A stretch of 64,000 nucleotides of DNA from Hepsetus odoe (taxonomy: Eukaryota > Chordata > Actinopteri > Characiformes > Hepsetidae): the NCBI GenBank assembly GCA_017165825.1, contig CM029367.1, positions 3,563,224-3,627,223 of the forward strand, written 5' to 3'. The position numbers and the translations under genes are program-made. The notes under the pieces are model-generated. The model was not told the DNA's origin. It did no database searches and was given only the letters and a program-made list of their open reading frames with translations. Shown here piece by piece: positions 33,791 through 48,064 of the stretch. The first letter of the stretch is position 1. Each line of letters starts with the position of its first letter.

Positions 33791-33904
33791 TTCACGTCTG
33801 ACTCATTTTCACAAAAAGTAGTCCCATTTAAATTCTAGACTCATAGTTTCTATCTAACCCCTTTTCCATTTTCTTCCTACCCGGAGTGAGCATATTAGAG
33901 CCAG

Positions 33905-34100
33905 CAACGGGATAAGGTTTAGGACGAGGCCCCATCATCGGAAGGTCGTGGATCTGATTCCCAGACCAGTGTGTTATGTTATGCTAAGGTACCCTTGAGC
34001 AAGGTACCATCCGTGACCCTGCTCCCAGGTGCTGGATATGGCTGCCCCCTGTTGTGTGATGGGATAAATGCAGAAGAAGCATGGTAGTCACTTTCACTTT
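33905..34100 (+). mobile_element. tRNA-derived SINE, family A
   Basis: Head region GGTCGTGGATCTGATTCCCA (B-box-like), then CCCTTGAGCAAGGTACCATC, GGATATGGCTGCCCCC and the tail TAGTCACTTTCACTTTA. Confidence 0.8.
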
Positions 34101-35401
34101 ATGTTTACCAGTTTGTGAGCCTTGCTTTGGAGGCATGGAACTATAAATGGCCGGCTATCTTCAGTCAGACAAAGGCCTCGGGTAAGATGTGAGCCATACA
34201 TACGGGCAGATCAACTCATCTGAAACAAACATGACCGGGGCTTGGCTTCTCCTGGCCAAACAAAAGGCAGCAGCCATCTGGGCCGCCCCGACGGACAAAG
34301 GGCCGCAGGGCTCTGCTCGCGTTTCACTCCTTTGCTTACGTTACCGTCTCACTTACTGTACTTCCTCTGCAGACGGGGGAAAAATATCCCTTCTATCTCC
34401 ACTCCTAATGGCCACTTGCTTTTTTGGGGGGGAGCAGAGAGAAGCAAGAGCTGCAATCGCTTAGCTTAGCTGGACACAGAGCGCGATCTTGAAATAGAAA
34501 ACGGGAATGGGGTTGCCTGGATGAGCTGAAATGTTATTTGGATGATACCCTGCATTAAAAGCTGTGTTGAGTTTCTCATTGAGAGGCAGCAGCAGGACTC
34601 GTTGCGATAAGGAAATAAGGCTAATGTTACCTGATCTGGTATAATGTGAACCAATTACCACTCCATTGCACTTCATTACAGAACTGTAATAGGGCCGGGG
34701 TCAGCCGCATGCTACCGGAGCGGCCTGGGGAGAAATTGAGTGGTCATTGATAATATGATAAAAAGTGACAGCCAGAGAGGCCACTCAAACAAATTATTGA
34801 AATTTACAGTGGGCAGGCGAAACAGAATCGGCTCATTTAGGACGCCGCGGGCCGGCACTTGCGCGAAGCAGCCCTGGTGCACACAAAGAGGCGTCTATTG
34901 GGGGGAGAAATCTAAAACGATCGAAGAATTGCTCAAGATGCGGAACTCCAGAGTTTGGTAAAGGACACTGCAATTGGTCCTGGGGTGGGAGGAGAGTAAT
35001 GTTCTTTTGTGTGAGACACAAGTGATCTGTTCATGGACTCGATGTCCAGAATTCTCCCGGCAAATGAGCGAATTTTAGCTGTCCCAAGTGTTCGGTTGCA
35101 CATTCATAACCTCCATAGAAAAGCATTGCCACTCGAAAGGAACAGGAATCAATTGGCTGGAGGGGAATAAAGCCCTCCTGCAATCGGCTGCGGAACAGTG
35201 AAGTACCATCCCTGGAGCTTCTGTGGCTGAATGCACTCAAATCCTCACAGCCATGTTCCAACATCTAGTAAAGGCTTATTAAAAGAGTAGAAAAAAAATC
35301 AGAATTTCAGAAGAAATGTTGGCTGAGCTGGTGTCCTATAGTGTGTTTTGGTTCATGAGGATATGAAGAATATTATACACAACACACACCTTTCTTGATT
35401 G
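34101..35401. other. repeat-poor non-coding block
   Basis: Complex sequence with higher GC than its surroundings (for example around 34240-34330 and 34840-34910), without recognisable repeats or exons. Candidate for conserved non-coding sequence, by appearance only. Confidence 0.3.
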
Positions 35402-35588
35402 GAAAGTGAAAGTGACTGACTTCGTCATCTTGAAACACGTCACACAGTGAGCCACAACCAAATTCAAGATATTTAAAGCAGAGATGGGGATGGTACCTTG
35501 CTCAAAGGTACCTCAGGGCAACCTACAGCTCTGGGATTCGAACTCATGACCTGACGACCCTGGGGTCAACTCCATAACCACTAGGGAA
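35402..35588 (-). mobile_element. tRNA-derived SINE, family A
   Basis: The + strand shows GGAAAGTGAAAGTGACTGAC, GGTACCTTGCTCAAAGGTAC, GGGATTCGAACTCATGACC and ACCACTAGGGA. Confidence 0.8.
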
Positions 35589-38500
35589 ATGCTTGTGACC
35601 GACAGTATGCCATGGCATTTTCCATTTTTGAGCCATTTCTCTTGTACGACTAAATCACCTCATTTACTTATTTTGAAATCACACTAATTATAATTACACA
35701 GTATATAATTCTAAATATCAAACAATACATATAAAATGAATAAAGAAACAAAGGAAACTGGTCGATGCTGGTATTTCCTCCTCCGAGAGAATTCTCCTTT
35801 TATGGCCATTCTGGAAATGAAAACATAAATAAATGAAATAAAAGTAAAAGATTCAAACCAATTCCTGTCAGGTCCATTCTTGAGTCCATCAGGGTAATCA
35901 GATTGTGTTTACCTGGATGAGGACAATTGTAAAATGTTATTAAAAACTTAAATGGAGTTTAGCTGGAAGAAGACAGCACATACGGAGGGATGTGTAAACA
36001 GCAGGGGAGGGGAGATTCCTATCAGTATTTAGACAGGCACTGGACAGAGTGGTAAAGGGAAAATTAGCATTGAGACTGTCTTGTGTTGATAAGGACCCCT
36101 CATGGAGAGGAATACCAAGAGGGGTGTGTAGCGCATCGGCGGGCCTGACACGAGCCTGTTCAAGTGCTCCGTAAACGGAAGAGATGGCGCACTTACAGCA
36201 CTCTAGTGGCAGCCAGATAACTAGGCCTAAAGGGCTTTGTTTAAAAAAGGATATCGTCCCAAGAGAATAAATCACAAAAGAATCAAATAGAGGAATGGAA
36301 AATGCGTAAAAAAAATAATAATCACATGGTGGGCTAGGGTTCTTCCTGACAATTACTCAAATGTAAATCATCATAATCGTATTTATATATATTTACCCAA
36401 TTCCAGCAGCTTTAAGCATCAGTGTACCCTGAAGAGATGGGCCGCTCATATGTCAGCAAGATAACAAGGCCTGGAGAGCTGCGTAAATATGAATAAATAA
36501 CAGCATGAAGTGTTGCGAGAGAAGATATGATAAAAAAAAACAAAAAAAACAAAGCAGCATAAGAAATAAACGCAATCCATGGAAAATCAGAGCATCTTCA
36601 GAAGAACGTTACGAAATTACCCATCATAAGAAAACCACCCCAACAAATCATGCTTTAAGACATAACGTTTGACCAGAGTAATAAACAGAATCACAAATCA
36701 TTCTATCTGAGGGTATAATCAATTGAATATTTTATGATCGAATTGAATGCCCGAGATCAAAAACAGGAAAAAATGATCAAATAATATTATTGCGGAGTAT
36801 ATTGTTTATTATTCAAAAAAGTAAAAAAAAAATTATATATATGTATATATATATATATATAAACTATATTCTATATTCAAAACTGTTACTAAAGCTATGA
36901 ACTTGTCTAAAGTTTCTTTCTTTTTTTAAGATCTAATTGAAGGGGCTTTTAAAGGTGCAGTCTGCCTAATCTTTGGCATCTAAATAGGCAATACGCCGAA
37001 TGCATGCTTGGTTGATCAAACCTGTTGTGACGTGACTTATCGACCCGGCTGATCTCAAACCACTGTTTAAAGATCATTCTGCTTTCATGTGCCGCCCGCA
37101 CTGCTTAAAATCGCAGGGGCCGCGATAAGCGGCCAATTTGAAATGCCACTGTAGGCCATACAGTAATCCCAGTGTCGAGATTATTCTTGTTTATCTGTGC
37201 GTGGGGCTGCAGCGCGTGCCGGGTTCGAGGTAATTGTGTCATTGTGAATGGGAAAGCTGCCCCGCGCAACTTAAATGCCCTCTTCAGGCTAAAACGATTA
37301 GCGGAAATGAACGCTGTTAGAGGTGCCAGTTGGGGCCTGCCAGCAAGTGCTGTCCTTCTGCGATCGGATGCACATATAGGATGAGTTTGGCAATTAAATC
37401 AGGTTTATACAGGCACATCTGACTCTCAGAATTGCTTCTTTGGGTTTGGCTCTACAGCTATGAGGCTAACGCAGCTAAAAAGTAATTAGTGTGGTGCTAA
37501 CTGCCAGCCATAATGATCAGGCTTGAAAAGAAGGTAGAACATGGTTACTTAGGCGGTTTATGACACTGTATGATACACTTTTATCTATAAAAGTGCCCAT
37601 AAGGACCACATTTTAGCTCCATGCTATACATCTATGTAATAACATAGTAATAACATAGTTAGTTACAGTAACAGAAGTAACAACAACGTAACCATTGTGA
37701 ACCGTAGAACAGTTGGTATAATTAGTAGTATTAGCAGTAATTACATGACTGAAGTCGATACATAAGCAGTGGATCCGTCACCTGTAGTTACATTGCTAAA
37801 GCATGTATCCTTAGTATGTAACTACACAGTTATTAGGTACACAATATAGAGTCTTTCTTTTTGTCCCGCCCTAATAGCTCTATGGCACATACATAATACT
37901 TTTCAATACTTTTGTTCTTGTTCCCATTAGCGGCTCTATAATTAATTACATTTCTTTGCTTTTCAGGGGCTTTGAAAAGGGCCTAATTTCATGGTGAGCA
38001 TTGTGACGAACGTCCTGTAAACGTCCCGAGGCCGTCCCGTCTGTGCAATGCTAATACTTTCATAATGCATTCAATTATGAAAGAAAGAGCACATTTCCTG
38101 AGGAAAGGTGCGTGCATCATTTAAGCTCACTTAAACCCAAACTGACCTAGTTCGTTTAGTCTCACTTAGGCATAAAGTGCGCTTGTTTACATTCTTCTTT
38201 GAGGTTTTAGCCTGATTTCACATCCCTGTTCCAACGCGGGGCAGTGAACGAGTACGTTCTGCAGGTCTGACCATTCAGGACGACGGTCAGCAAAAGGTCA
38301 AGCCTTGCTTTATAATCATTAGAGCAAAGTTTAGCCCTACGGAGAACGAATCCAAGCAAAGTGTATAAGTTACACTGTAAGCCCACTATCACGTTCCTCT
38401 CCTCCCTCAATCCTGACATGTTAGCTTAATCATGCTCTCATTTACAATGATAGCGAACAGTAATGTGATTATACCGATGTCGAGTAAGTAATTACCCGAT

Positions 38501-39682
38501 TCTAGGGTACAGGCAACGCTAAGACTGAGCGGATGCCGTGAAACGCTACCTATCGCCATGGAAGCAATGGATTCCTATAGGCCCCTAGCTTTCTTTTCCG
38601 TGTTCCTCGGACTCTGAGGGCAAAACCGAGCGCCGTACGGATGCTTAAAGGCCCCCGAAACAAACAGCGCCTTTGTGCCGGGCCTAACATGACACCCAAC
38701 GTGGAGGAGGTAAGCTTCCTAAAGTTAAACGCATCGCTTAGCTCATTTTAAAGGGCTTTGGACGAGCAGACATTAACCTGAAATATATGCGGCCCTCTAC
38801 CTCCCGCTTAATCCAGTATTTAATTAGAGCAGGTCAAGGGCTGGGGTCGCGTGCCTGCCTGATCGGCAGCTAACACCAGGCCCGCCGCACAAAGGGAGCA
38901 GTGATAAAGCGCAGCCGCAGGAATGGGAGGAGATTTCACTCCAACATATTGCAGGTATTCTTACCGGGTGAGGGCACGAACGGAGAACAGCACACACAGT
39001 TAGATACGGCTCGGAAACTGCAAACAGGTCGGGGCTATCTTACGCTTTCAGAAAGTGGCTTTCAAGCACATTCTTAGTCAGATCGTGTATGCATATGCAC
39101 CTTTTACTCGATAACTTCTATAACTCTCCTAAGCTGCAGGTTTATTGTGCAATTTTTACATTCATGATGCGTTAAAGCGCTTAGAAATAGTTCAAGTAAG
39201 AGTTACTACAATAACTATTACAATAACGTAATGCATCTTTTATATAACTACCATCAATATCACTACGTCTACTTTTTAAAAAAATAATATACAAACTAAT
39301 CTACGCTTTGCTATTTTAACTTTACTGGAACTGCTCTAACTACTAGAACTACTACTATATTGCATTACAACAATTATAGAACTTTTCTAATAACTACCAT
39401 CATTATTTATATGCAGTTTTTAAAGCTACTATGCTACTTTAACATTAAATATAACTATAAAAAATGCAAGTTTTACCATTAAAAATGACTACTTTAACTA
39501 TACTAACCAAACTGTAACTCCAAAAATATTATAAATCATTTACTGTTAAATTAAATAAAACTACCATTATGCTACGGTTTAAATTTCAAATAATGGCTGT
39601 AATTATTACAATTATATGCAAGCTACTATTTTTACAAAAATCACATAACAACCAAAAACTAGGATAACACACACACAATATT

Positions 39683-39721
<39 letters not shown>

Positions 39722-41819
39722 TACACACACATAATATTTTATTATTTTTATATTATTATTATTATTATTATTATTTATTACAGCTATAACTACAATTGTA
39801 AATGTTACTTTCAACAAGTACAAAACATTAACAACTACCTTTACTTATGCTTGTATTTTAAATATTGCTGTAAAGTAATATACTGTTAAATACTGTAAAG
39901 AAAAAATGATGTATTTACTTAAAAGATGTAAAAGAAATTGTGTTGCATTCAAACAAATTTCAAACTTTAAAGTAAAAACTGATTTAAAGATTACAACAAT
40001 ACATTTATGTAATAAACTGAATCATTTGTTCACTTTTTTTTTTTTTAGAATTGCATTTTCACCCAATAATCTTCAACATAAATGATACTATTGCGTTTCA
40101 TCAAGCTATTAAGAAAGCAATATGAAACGATCGTATGTTGTGTAAGCCACATGCCTGGGGTCCCTACAGTTTCATGAACAGCTAAGAAAGGAACAAAACA
40201 ACAATCAACATGTTGGATAAATCTCGAGAACCTTTCACAGCACTTCATCTTTACACACCTGCATGCACTTTTTTCAGCTTGTATTATGAGGCCCTTTCCC
40301 CTTGACTTGTCTTCCTGCGCCATGGTCACTAGAGGGCAGAGCTTTACTGCAAATGTCCATCATGTTCTCCTCCTTCTCCATGCATGCCATGTTCTGGACA
40401 CAGCCTGCTTATCAGGAGCACTGAAGCCGGGCGAGATTTACAGAGAAATAGTTGAATAAAGTTGAATAAAGTCATTATAAATCCCATTAATCTACACATC
40501 GTTGTTGATCGAGATCAGTGGTGTGAAAATACGCTTGAAATTATTTTCAAAGCACGGAAACATTAATAACCCAGGCTGGCAGGTGGCTGAGTGGGCCTTG
40601 ACAGTGATGTGCTCTGGCAGAATAAAGATGTTTAATTGATAGCTGGCCTGCATTGAAGAAGAATGTGTGTGTCATTATTTTTTTCGCTTAAGTGCCTGAT
40701 TAAGAAGACAATGTGAGGAGCCTATTAAATGATACGAGGAGACCATTCCATTGGTTTTATTTCCCTAAAAGAAAGCTTGAATGCATACAGTATGGTTCAG
40801 TTTTAGTAACTGACCTATATATACATTAAAAACCCCGTTATTGACTCTTGATCTGGGCCAGGTAATTACAGATGCAGCTTGTAGCATCACGTTCCAATAA
40901 CAGCCGTCGAACACTTGGACGAAAGACATGAATAAAGCATGTATTTTTGAGCTGAGCTATATCAAAATGTCCTCTTTTATTCACGCCAAACCAAGGACAA
41001 GATAAGGTGCAGAGCCAGGCATGATATATCAAAAGCAGGAGCATTTATTTCTCAGAAACGGCCTTTCCTCCGTGGGGGCCTGCTGACGGTATGGCGTTCA
41101 TGATGTGGCTATTGACAGCTATAGGATTAGCCATGCATTAAATCAATAATGGCTGCAGATAGGTCAGCAGCTTACACAATTGCCTCTGCGAGAGCTAATA
41201 CGTGAGGGAGGCGTATTCTCCGGGACCGGCAAACGGTGTCTTTTTGTATCCTTGAAAGATAACGGGACATGCACAAGAGGCTGAAAGCCAGGATTTCCCT
41301 CCATGAATGTGAATGGCGTGTATATGTCGTGTCAAATCCAGGAAGCTTCCAAAAATAGGTCAATGTGAACAGATCCCTCGTTCTGAAAAAGGGCCCAAAA
41401 TGCTGTTAAATGACTGATCGTTTGCATTTTTCTGCTGATTAAAGCTAAACCACATGGCTATACATGCTAGGCCACCTACTTTGCAAAGAAAAAATGTAAA
41501 AACATTACAGGAAAAGTTACGATACGTATGGTAAAAGTCCACGTTTTTACACAATGCCGGATTCGTAGTTGATCAGCCAAGAAGATTTTGAGGTCCAGAG
41601 TTTCTTCTTTTTTTAATAACACGTCACAAACTCTCAACGTAGTTTCAGTGAACCAAACTTTGCATTATGTGCACAGAGCAACTGGTTAGCAACACATTGG
41701 GACGATTCCGAGCAAATGATATAATGCAAACAGAATTGGATTTGGAACTCCTCGCTTTTTGTGAAACATCCTGCACCTGAATAGCTAATTTAGCTAACGT
41801 GTTACTAATGCTAGAAATG
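35589..41819. other. gene desert, part 1
   Basis: No supported exon in 6.2 kb. It contains AT-rich low-complexity sequence at 36300-36880 (pure TA at 36834-36861) and 39190-39990. Complex, repeat-poor blocks lie at about 36960-37480, 37960-39100 and 40320-41560. No open frame has a recognisable domain. Confidence 0.4.
39675..39775. repeat. TA/CA/ATT compound microsatellite
   Basis: TA run, then (CA)n to about 39731, then ATT-rich sequence. Confidence 0.9.
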
Positions 41820-42105
41820 AGTGGGCAGTAATTCAGTACAAATACAGTACTTAAGTATTTTGAAAAGTTTTCAGGTACTTAAATGGATTCATTTTCTTTT
41901 ACTCCCTACTTCTGAACGCAAATATCTATACTTTCCAACATTTTCAAAACTTCTTCATTATTTTCATTTAACATCACCTTCCCAACATCCCGTTTCAGCC
42001 AAAAATGGACAAACACACAGAAATACGTCCCTCTGTGTGTCCATCGGTGCAGGACAGATGGAAGGAGACGGAATAGAGTGAAGTTAATGTTCATTATTTT
42101 CAGTA
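41820..42105. repeat. dispersed repeat, family F (copy 1)
   Basis: Shares ACGTCCCTCTGTGTGTCC, TCGGTGCAGGACAGA and GGAAGGAGACGGA, followed by GTGAAGTTAAYGTTCATT, with 61680-61860. The left part has AGTACTTAAGT-type wording common in teleost repeats. Confidence 0.65.
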
Positions 42106-44194
42106 AATTGAAGCTTTAATAGTCTCTGAATTCTATTAATATGCAGCTTCGGGTCATTTTCAGCACAAACTTTTGCTAAAAATATAAAAAAATAATTTAA
42201 CAAACAACAAAGTAACAAATGTGTGCAAGACTGGGTTCTTTCGTGAGATGAACATCCTTTCCTAGGTTTCTGAACTGAACTCACCAAGGCCATGTTAATT
42301 AGTGGAGATATTTTTCATAAGGAGAAAGGCTAAAGTCTGCAGTAAGGTGGAACTAACTTTGCCATTCCGATGTTAATTAATCACAAATAGACTCACTAAA
42401 TTAGTTCCTGACACCACATATCAAACTTTTACTAATGAAGTTGGGCCGAATATGGAGTAAACTAAACTCGAACTATATTTTATTGCTTTTTTTTTCCATT
42501 TTTTAAAAAATATATACGTTTTACTCTGTAATTACTCCATCCCAAGTGGCCAAACTTAAATTATAGGGTTGGAAATACGCTCCTAAGCATGCATGTATAA
42601 TCAGCAAGCTGGATTGCAGTTTGTATCTCTGAATTCCTGCTCATCACAACTGGACTCCAAAAGCCATGTGGTCATTTGAAGAAGAAAAAAAAAAAAAAAG
42701 ACAAACACGGTTACCTTCTTCTGTCCCAAGCCGTTTTCAGAAAAGGGGGTGTACCCCTGTCCTCCTTGGTGTCGAGCGAGAGAGGGAGACAGGCCCGTTC
42801 CACTCCCGCCTCTTAACAAGCATAGTAATACATCAGTCAAAAGCAATAATTTTACAATTAATGAAATTCCAATTTGCCTTCAGAGCATTTCGCGTTGACA
42901 TTTTCCACATTGCAACAGCGCTTTGATAAAGTTTTTAAAATGCAAAAGCGCACGGCGGAGGCTACAGAGCAGCCCGGGTGTCACCGCGCCTGCCAGAGGA
43001 CTGTGGTACTTAATTTTTATCGCCGGCCGCCCCGGGGCAACGAAAGCCTGAATGTTAACATTGGCTCCATTTTCATTATCACCATATGATTATGGATTTT
43101 ACTGCGTTTAGGTGATAATACAGCTAGGAGCTCACCTTAAAATAATTTGCTGGGAGCCACCATTCCTGCCCAAATGAAATTTTCATTTGACAAACAAGTA
43201 CAATTAGGCCGTATTTCTTGTTCAGTGTCAGTCTGTTTTCTGATTGAACTTAGACCAATTTGCTGCCGCTAAATGAGTTTGAATAATTTACATTCTGAAT
43301 GGCTCGGGGACATTAGCTTTTGGAGTGCTAAGTGGCAGCATGCTTTTTGAAGTTGCTGATGAGGAGATGTCACCCCCCAACCACCACCGCCGCCACCACC
43401 ACCACCACCACCACCACCACTACCACTCTCCTCCACCTATATGTTTTTTTTCTTCTCCTTCTTCAGCCTACTTCAAAGTTAAAGAGTGAAAAATCCCATA
43501 TACCTCAAAGTACAATGAGAAGTTAAAATTGATTTTTTTCCCCCTGTTGAGGCCAATTCTGCGAGGCAAAGCGAAAATGACTTTAATATGTGTGTAATGC
43601 ACTTCGCTGCCTTCAATGCACTTTGCCATTCTTCTCCATCCCCCCCCCCCCAACGATGGCACTTTTTCCTATTAGGCTCGTTTCATATTGGGTTGAATGA
43701 GAGGATTTGTTTCTGTAGAAGGGAAAAAACAACTAATAAAACAGTATCAGCATCATTAAGCAGAAACATTTGCTAATTGGGATTTAATAAATGAGAGAGT
43801 GAGAAGGTGCACCGAAAGTACCGTCTCCACAAAGCTTGAAGTTGAAGCCCATTTACACGAGCTTTCCATCACTGTGCTAATTATGCCGGTGCGCAGTTGG
43901 TTCTGTTGGTGAGGTGAAGTGGTGTTAAGAGTAAATTGCTGTTTGCAGCGCAGCAAAGCGCTGATATCCATTCATCCCTCGTTATGAACCGATCAAATCA
44001 GCATTAATATGGGAGTCTTGTACAGAATTATGTCGTCAAATTGGCAGAATATTAATTCCTTTAGACATGCTTCAGTTCTTTGGTTTTCGACGTCAACCAG
44101 CAATCACTTCTCCACGGAGAAGCCTCGACTCACAATAAAGGCCTCACTTAACCCGAATCTAAAGGTTGCCCATTGCTAAATCACGATTTGCAGT
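42106..44194. other. gene desert, part 2
   Basis: No exon supported. Repeat-poor complex blocks at about 42840-43350 and 43760-44150 flank a CCA microsatellite at 43381-43425. Confidence 0.4.
43381..43425. repeat. (CCA)n microsatellite
   Basis: CCACCACCGCCG followed by an uninterrupted run of ACC/CCA units. Confidence 0.9.
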
Positions 44195-44860
44195 TCCTCC
44201 ACAATAGTGTTGCTTCATTCTTTGACGTTCTTCATGACGGAAGAATGTCGATTTACCCACGTTCCTCCATTTTTCATACCTTGACATGCCATGGTTCTTC
44301 TTGACGTCTTTTTCTTGATAGAATACTTGGGTCCGGATCCACATTCGCATGTTTGTTCTTCTGTTCATCATGACGGGACAAGATCTAGCACCCTTTGATC
44401 CTGGTTAGGATAAGTGGCTCAGATATTGGACGGACGGATGTGGTCCTGTTCTTCACGATGGTAAAATCCTGATTCACTCTTTGACGTTCTTCTGTTCTTC
44501 AAGATGGTTGAATACTGACTGACTCCCTGAGGTTCTTCATGATGAAAAGAATACTGAAATGGACTTTGACGTTCTTCTGTTCCTTGAGAAGGCTCTTTAT
44601 GATGGCAAACTATTGACTGACTCAGAGATTCTACTGTTCTTCATGAGGGCAGATTACTGACTGATACTTTGATATTCTGCATGAAAGCAGAATAAGAACT
44701 CTTCAGCGTTCTTCTCACCTTCAAGATGGCAGAATGCTGACTGACACTTTGAGGTTCTTCATGACACTACATTTCACTTTCTTCTGTTTCACAAGACAAC
44801 AGAACACTGATTCATTCTTCAGTGTCCTACGGCCCTCATCTCAGGCTTCTTTTCACGGAA
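44195..44860. repeat. degenerate minisatellite (GTTCTTCATGATGG type)
   Basis: Recurring blocks TTTGACGTTCTTC, GTTCTTCAAGATGG, GGTTCTTCATGA and ATACTGACTGACTC appear at irregular spacing of roughly 50-75 bp at about 44220, 44480, 44530, 44564, 44640 and 44705. Confidence 0.75.
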
Positions 44861-45153
44861 TCCAATGATCTTCAGTTATTTGGTTGAATAGTTTCTGAGG
44901 AGGAACCCTTCCTTGGGGGCGGTTTACACCTTAAGAACTAAAACCTATCAAACAGAACACCAGCTTCACAACTACATATTGTAGGGGAATTGTGAGATGT
45001 TCTTCAAAACCATGTCATCATGTCTTCTATGGCATAAAAGTAAAGTGCTGATGCACTTTATGGTCTTTTTATGTTCTTCATACATATTTAGCAAGCTGGC
45101 ATTGTTTTTCCTCCAATAAAGTGAGCAAACGTTCCCTGCCACAATTCTTCCAT
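44861..45153. other. gene desert spacer
   Basis: Nothing recognised. Confidence 0.3.
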
Positions 45154-45362
45154 TTACATTTACATTTACGGCATTTAGCAGATGCTCTTATCCAGAGCGA
45201 CTTACAGGTCCTAATTACAGGGACAGTCCCCCTGGAGCAACTCAGGGTTAAGGGTCTTGCTCAAGGACCCAATGGTGGTAGTGCTAGAGGTAGGATTCGA
45301 ACCAGGAACCTCTGAATTCATAGGTCCGTAGGCAAGTACCCTACCACTAGACCACCACCACC
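45154..45362 (-). mobile_element. tRNA-derived SINE, family B, near full length
   Basis: Best family B copy. On the - strand: head GGTGGTCTAGTGGTAGGGTA (A-box), B-box GGTTCGAATCC, body with GAGCAAGACCCTTAACCCTG, and an L2-type tail ending in CCGTAAATGTAAATGTAAAT. Confidence 0.92.
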
Positions 45363-46657
45363 AATTCCACTCATTCTATTTTTAAGTATTGCTGTTCATG
45401 CTGTTCTTCTCAACTCAGAGAACTCTAAGGATCTAACCCAGATATCAGGAATTGTACAATTCAATTTTTAGTAATTCTCATTTTTTATAGAGTTTCCGCA
45501 TCTGAACCCAGCACCAGTTTTACTCATTGTGTAGTGTTTTGTAATGCACTCTTTATGGCTGCCTTCAGTTACAGTATTAATCAACCACAGCCAGATCTTT
45601 AAAGGGAAGTCATTGAGTGGTCATGTGATGCACTGTAGATTTATTCACCAATTTGGACTCTTAACAGTGGTATTCGCTTACCATCTTAAGTGAATTTTTG
45701 GCCGAAAATCCCGTTTCCTTAAACGAGCTATGCAAAATGACTACAGGGAAATGTCCCTCAGCCATTGGCCCTTAGAGCACTGGGATAGGCTGGTTAAGAT
45801 AAGTGGCTGAGATAGAAGATGGAAGTATTCTTTATGTAATAAGCTTATATTTACTACTGGAGTTGTTGTTGGTTGCCATGCACCACTATTTTGTATGTAC
45901 CATTTATGGGCTTCTGGATCTGGCCTTATATCCAGTTATATATCGGACGGTCACTGGATTATTAAAACACACAGACATATAACTACCTTGTAGCAACAAA
46001 ATTGCATCAGGTCTGTGCATACCACTATTTTGGGAATGGACTTGTCTTTAATGGTTTTGCTGAGTGGCTGAAAAGGCTTAGACTTCCAACGCACTTACTG
46101 TTAAACTGCAATCTAAGCAACAAAGAATGGTGTAAATCAGTTGGTGTAGAGGGTTCATGGGTAAAACTCAGCTGGACCCCTAATAAAAGTTCTGCATTAT
46201 TTGCTCTGAGTATATCTGGCCATGTCACGACAAAACACTGAACGACTTTTAGTTATGTCTTCGCCCTTCCAAAACAGAGGAACGAAAAAGAGCATTAGTG
46301 CTTATGTTGCTCAGCACACCCCACTTACATTCAAACACACTTGCACACGCACACTCCCACACACTCCCAGACAGGGTAGAGGTCCTCTCCACTCAACGAC
46401 ATCCAGTTGTTGTGTCAGTTTGCCAAGTCCGTTTATGGTTTCCCTTCCAGGGGATCCGGTTTCCTCCTTTACAAATGTACCTATTGTGCGGGGTCTCCTG
46501 GCACGGCGGCTGTTCTTGCTTTAATATTTGCGGGCCGGGATAACCCGCCGATACAGAAGAGGTCAGCTTGCCTCATTTTCCAGATTATAACTCGTTTCCA
46601 TGACTGCAAAGCAAACTGAGAAGCGACTTTATCAGAGGCCTGAGTTACAGCACAGAA

Positions 46658-46689
<32 letters not shown>

Positions 46690-48064
46690 ACTCACACACT
46701 CACACACTCACACACTCACGGACTGTCTTTCTAGAACAAAAGGGCCTCTAGAAGATGTTCAGACAGCCATTCTCTTGGGCGGGGGTTGGAATAAATTGAA
46801 TTTTCACAATTTTTTGCGCTCGCCGAGAGTCATAATTAGAAAAAAAATGAAAAAGGACGCCATTGTTGTTTATGTCATTATAGGCCTCTTCCTCCTGACA
46901 TCTGTTTAGGATCAGTCCTGTAGGCAATTTCTCCCAATGAAGCCAAGCCTCTCTGAGCTTTTGAAAGGCTGTTTTTTTTTTAAACTCCAGCACAATTCAT
47001 GTAAATATATTAGAGCGAAATTGTGCCGAAGATTACCTTCTATCAATGGAGGGAACTAAGCCTCCGCTCCAAACAGAGCGATGAAGAAGTGCTGAAAAGC
47101 AGGTCACTGTGGCTGGGCGAATACAGCAGTGTTATTTGTTTCTCTCTCTCACTCTCCATCTCCCTCTCTCTCTCTTTCTCTTGCTCTCTTTCACAAATGG
47201 ATTTGGAGTTGACCTCAAATTTGAGTAACAGCTATTTCGGAGTAATCCATTCATGGTGGAGAATGTGAACACCAACGCAGAGGGGAGCGAGGCAGAGAGA
47301 AAAAAGCGAGGGAGAGGAAAAAAGAAGGGGGTGGGATGGATGAAAGGCAGTGAGGATTTTTACAATGTGATTAGGAAGTAATGGGCTCAAAGTAATGCCT
47401 CTGCAGCTCATGGGAGCTATGCAAGAGAGAGAGAGGAGAGAGTGAGAGAGATGAAAAAACGAGGAATTTCCACTGAAGGGAGACTCTTCTTTTCCCCTCA
47501 TTGAAGGTCAAGGGCTCAAGTTGGTATGCAGATACCAGGATGGTTATGGGGCGAGCAAGCGAGGCCTGATTTGGTGCCCACCACTTTCAGCAACAATACG
47601 GCCTCTGTCTCCCCCTCCCCATGATAAGAGCACACACACTGACTCCATCAGCGTCCAGCGAGCCCAGGTGGAAACGCTTCACCCTGTAATGGCTCCTTGG
47701 AATGCAGAAGAGTGACCCCTGTTGGTCGCTCACCTTAATGAGAGTGCAGGACGGAGGGTTTAGGTTTACATGAGGGTTATTAAAAGAAACCCAAAGAGGG
47801 TTCTCGACCACTGGTGAAAGCTGGTGGGATGGGAAGTGCAGCGAAAGTTTATTTTTGTGGGAGACACTTGGACCAAGCCCAGTGATATAAGACTATTAAC
47901 CGTAGATGTACACGTTAGAGATCTAATGACATCACTCTTTGCATAGCAACAGGAGGCGATTTACATCCATGCTAGTGTTAAAGAAATCTAAATTGCAACA
48001 AAGTATCATTTAAATAAATATTTTGACTTGAAAATAGTTTCCCCTCTCACTCACATACTCATTT
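45363..48064. other. gene desert, part 3
   Basis: No exon supported. A CA/CACACACT microsatellite lies at 46657-46720 and CT-rich sequence at about 47140-47185. Repeat-poor complex blocks lie at 46390-46640, 46740-47140 and 47190-47800. Confidence 0.4.
46657..46720. repeat. CA run followed by CACACACT repeats
   Basis: (CA)n passes into four or five 8-10 bp CACACACT units. Confidence 0.9.

Noticed and set aside
29892..35000. Upstream RING/B-box exon for the TRIM gene
   Set aside because: I scanned the - strand for CxxC/CxxH patterns with splice signals and found none. A short or distant exon could still have been missed.
43332..43526. Frame with a polythreonine run as a candidate small protein
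   Set aside because: Simple translation of the CCA microsatellite.
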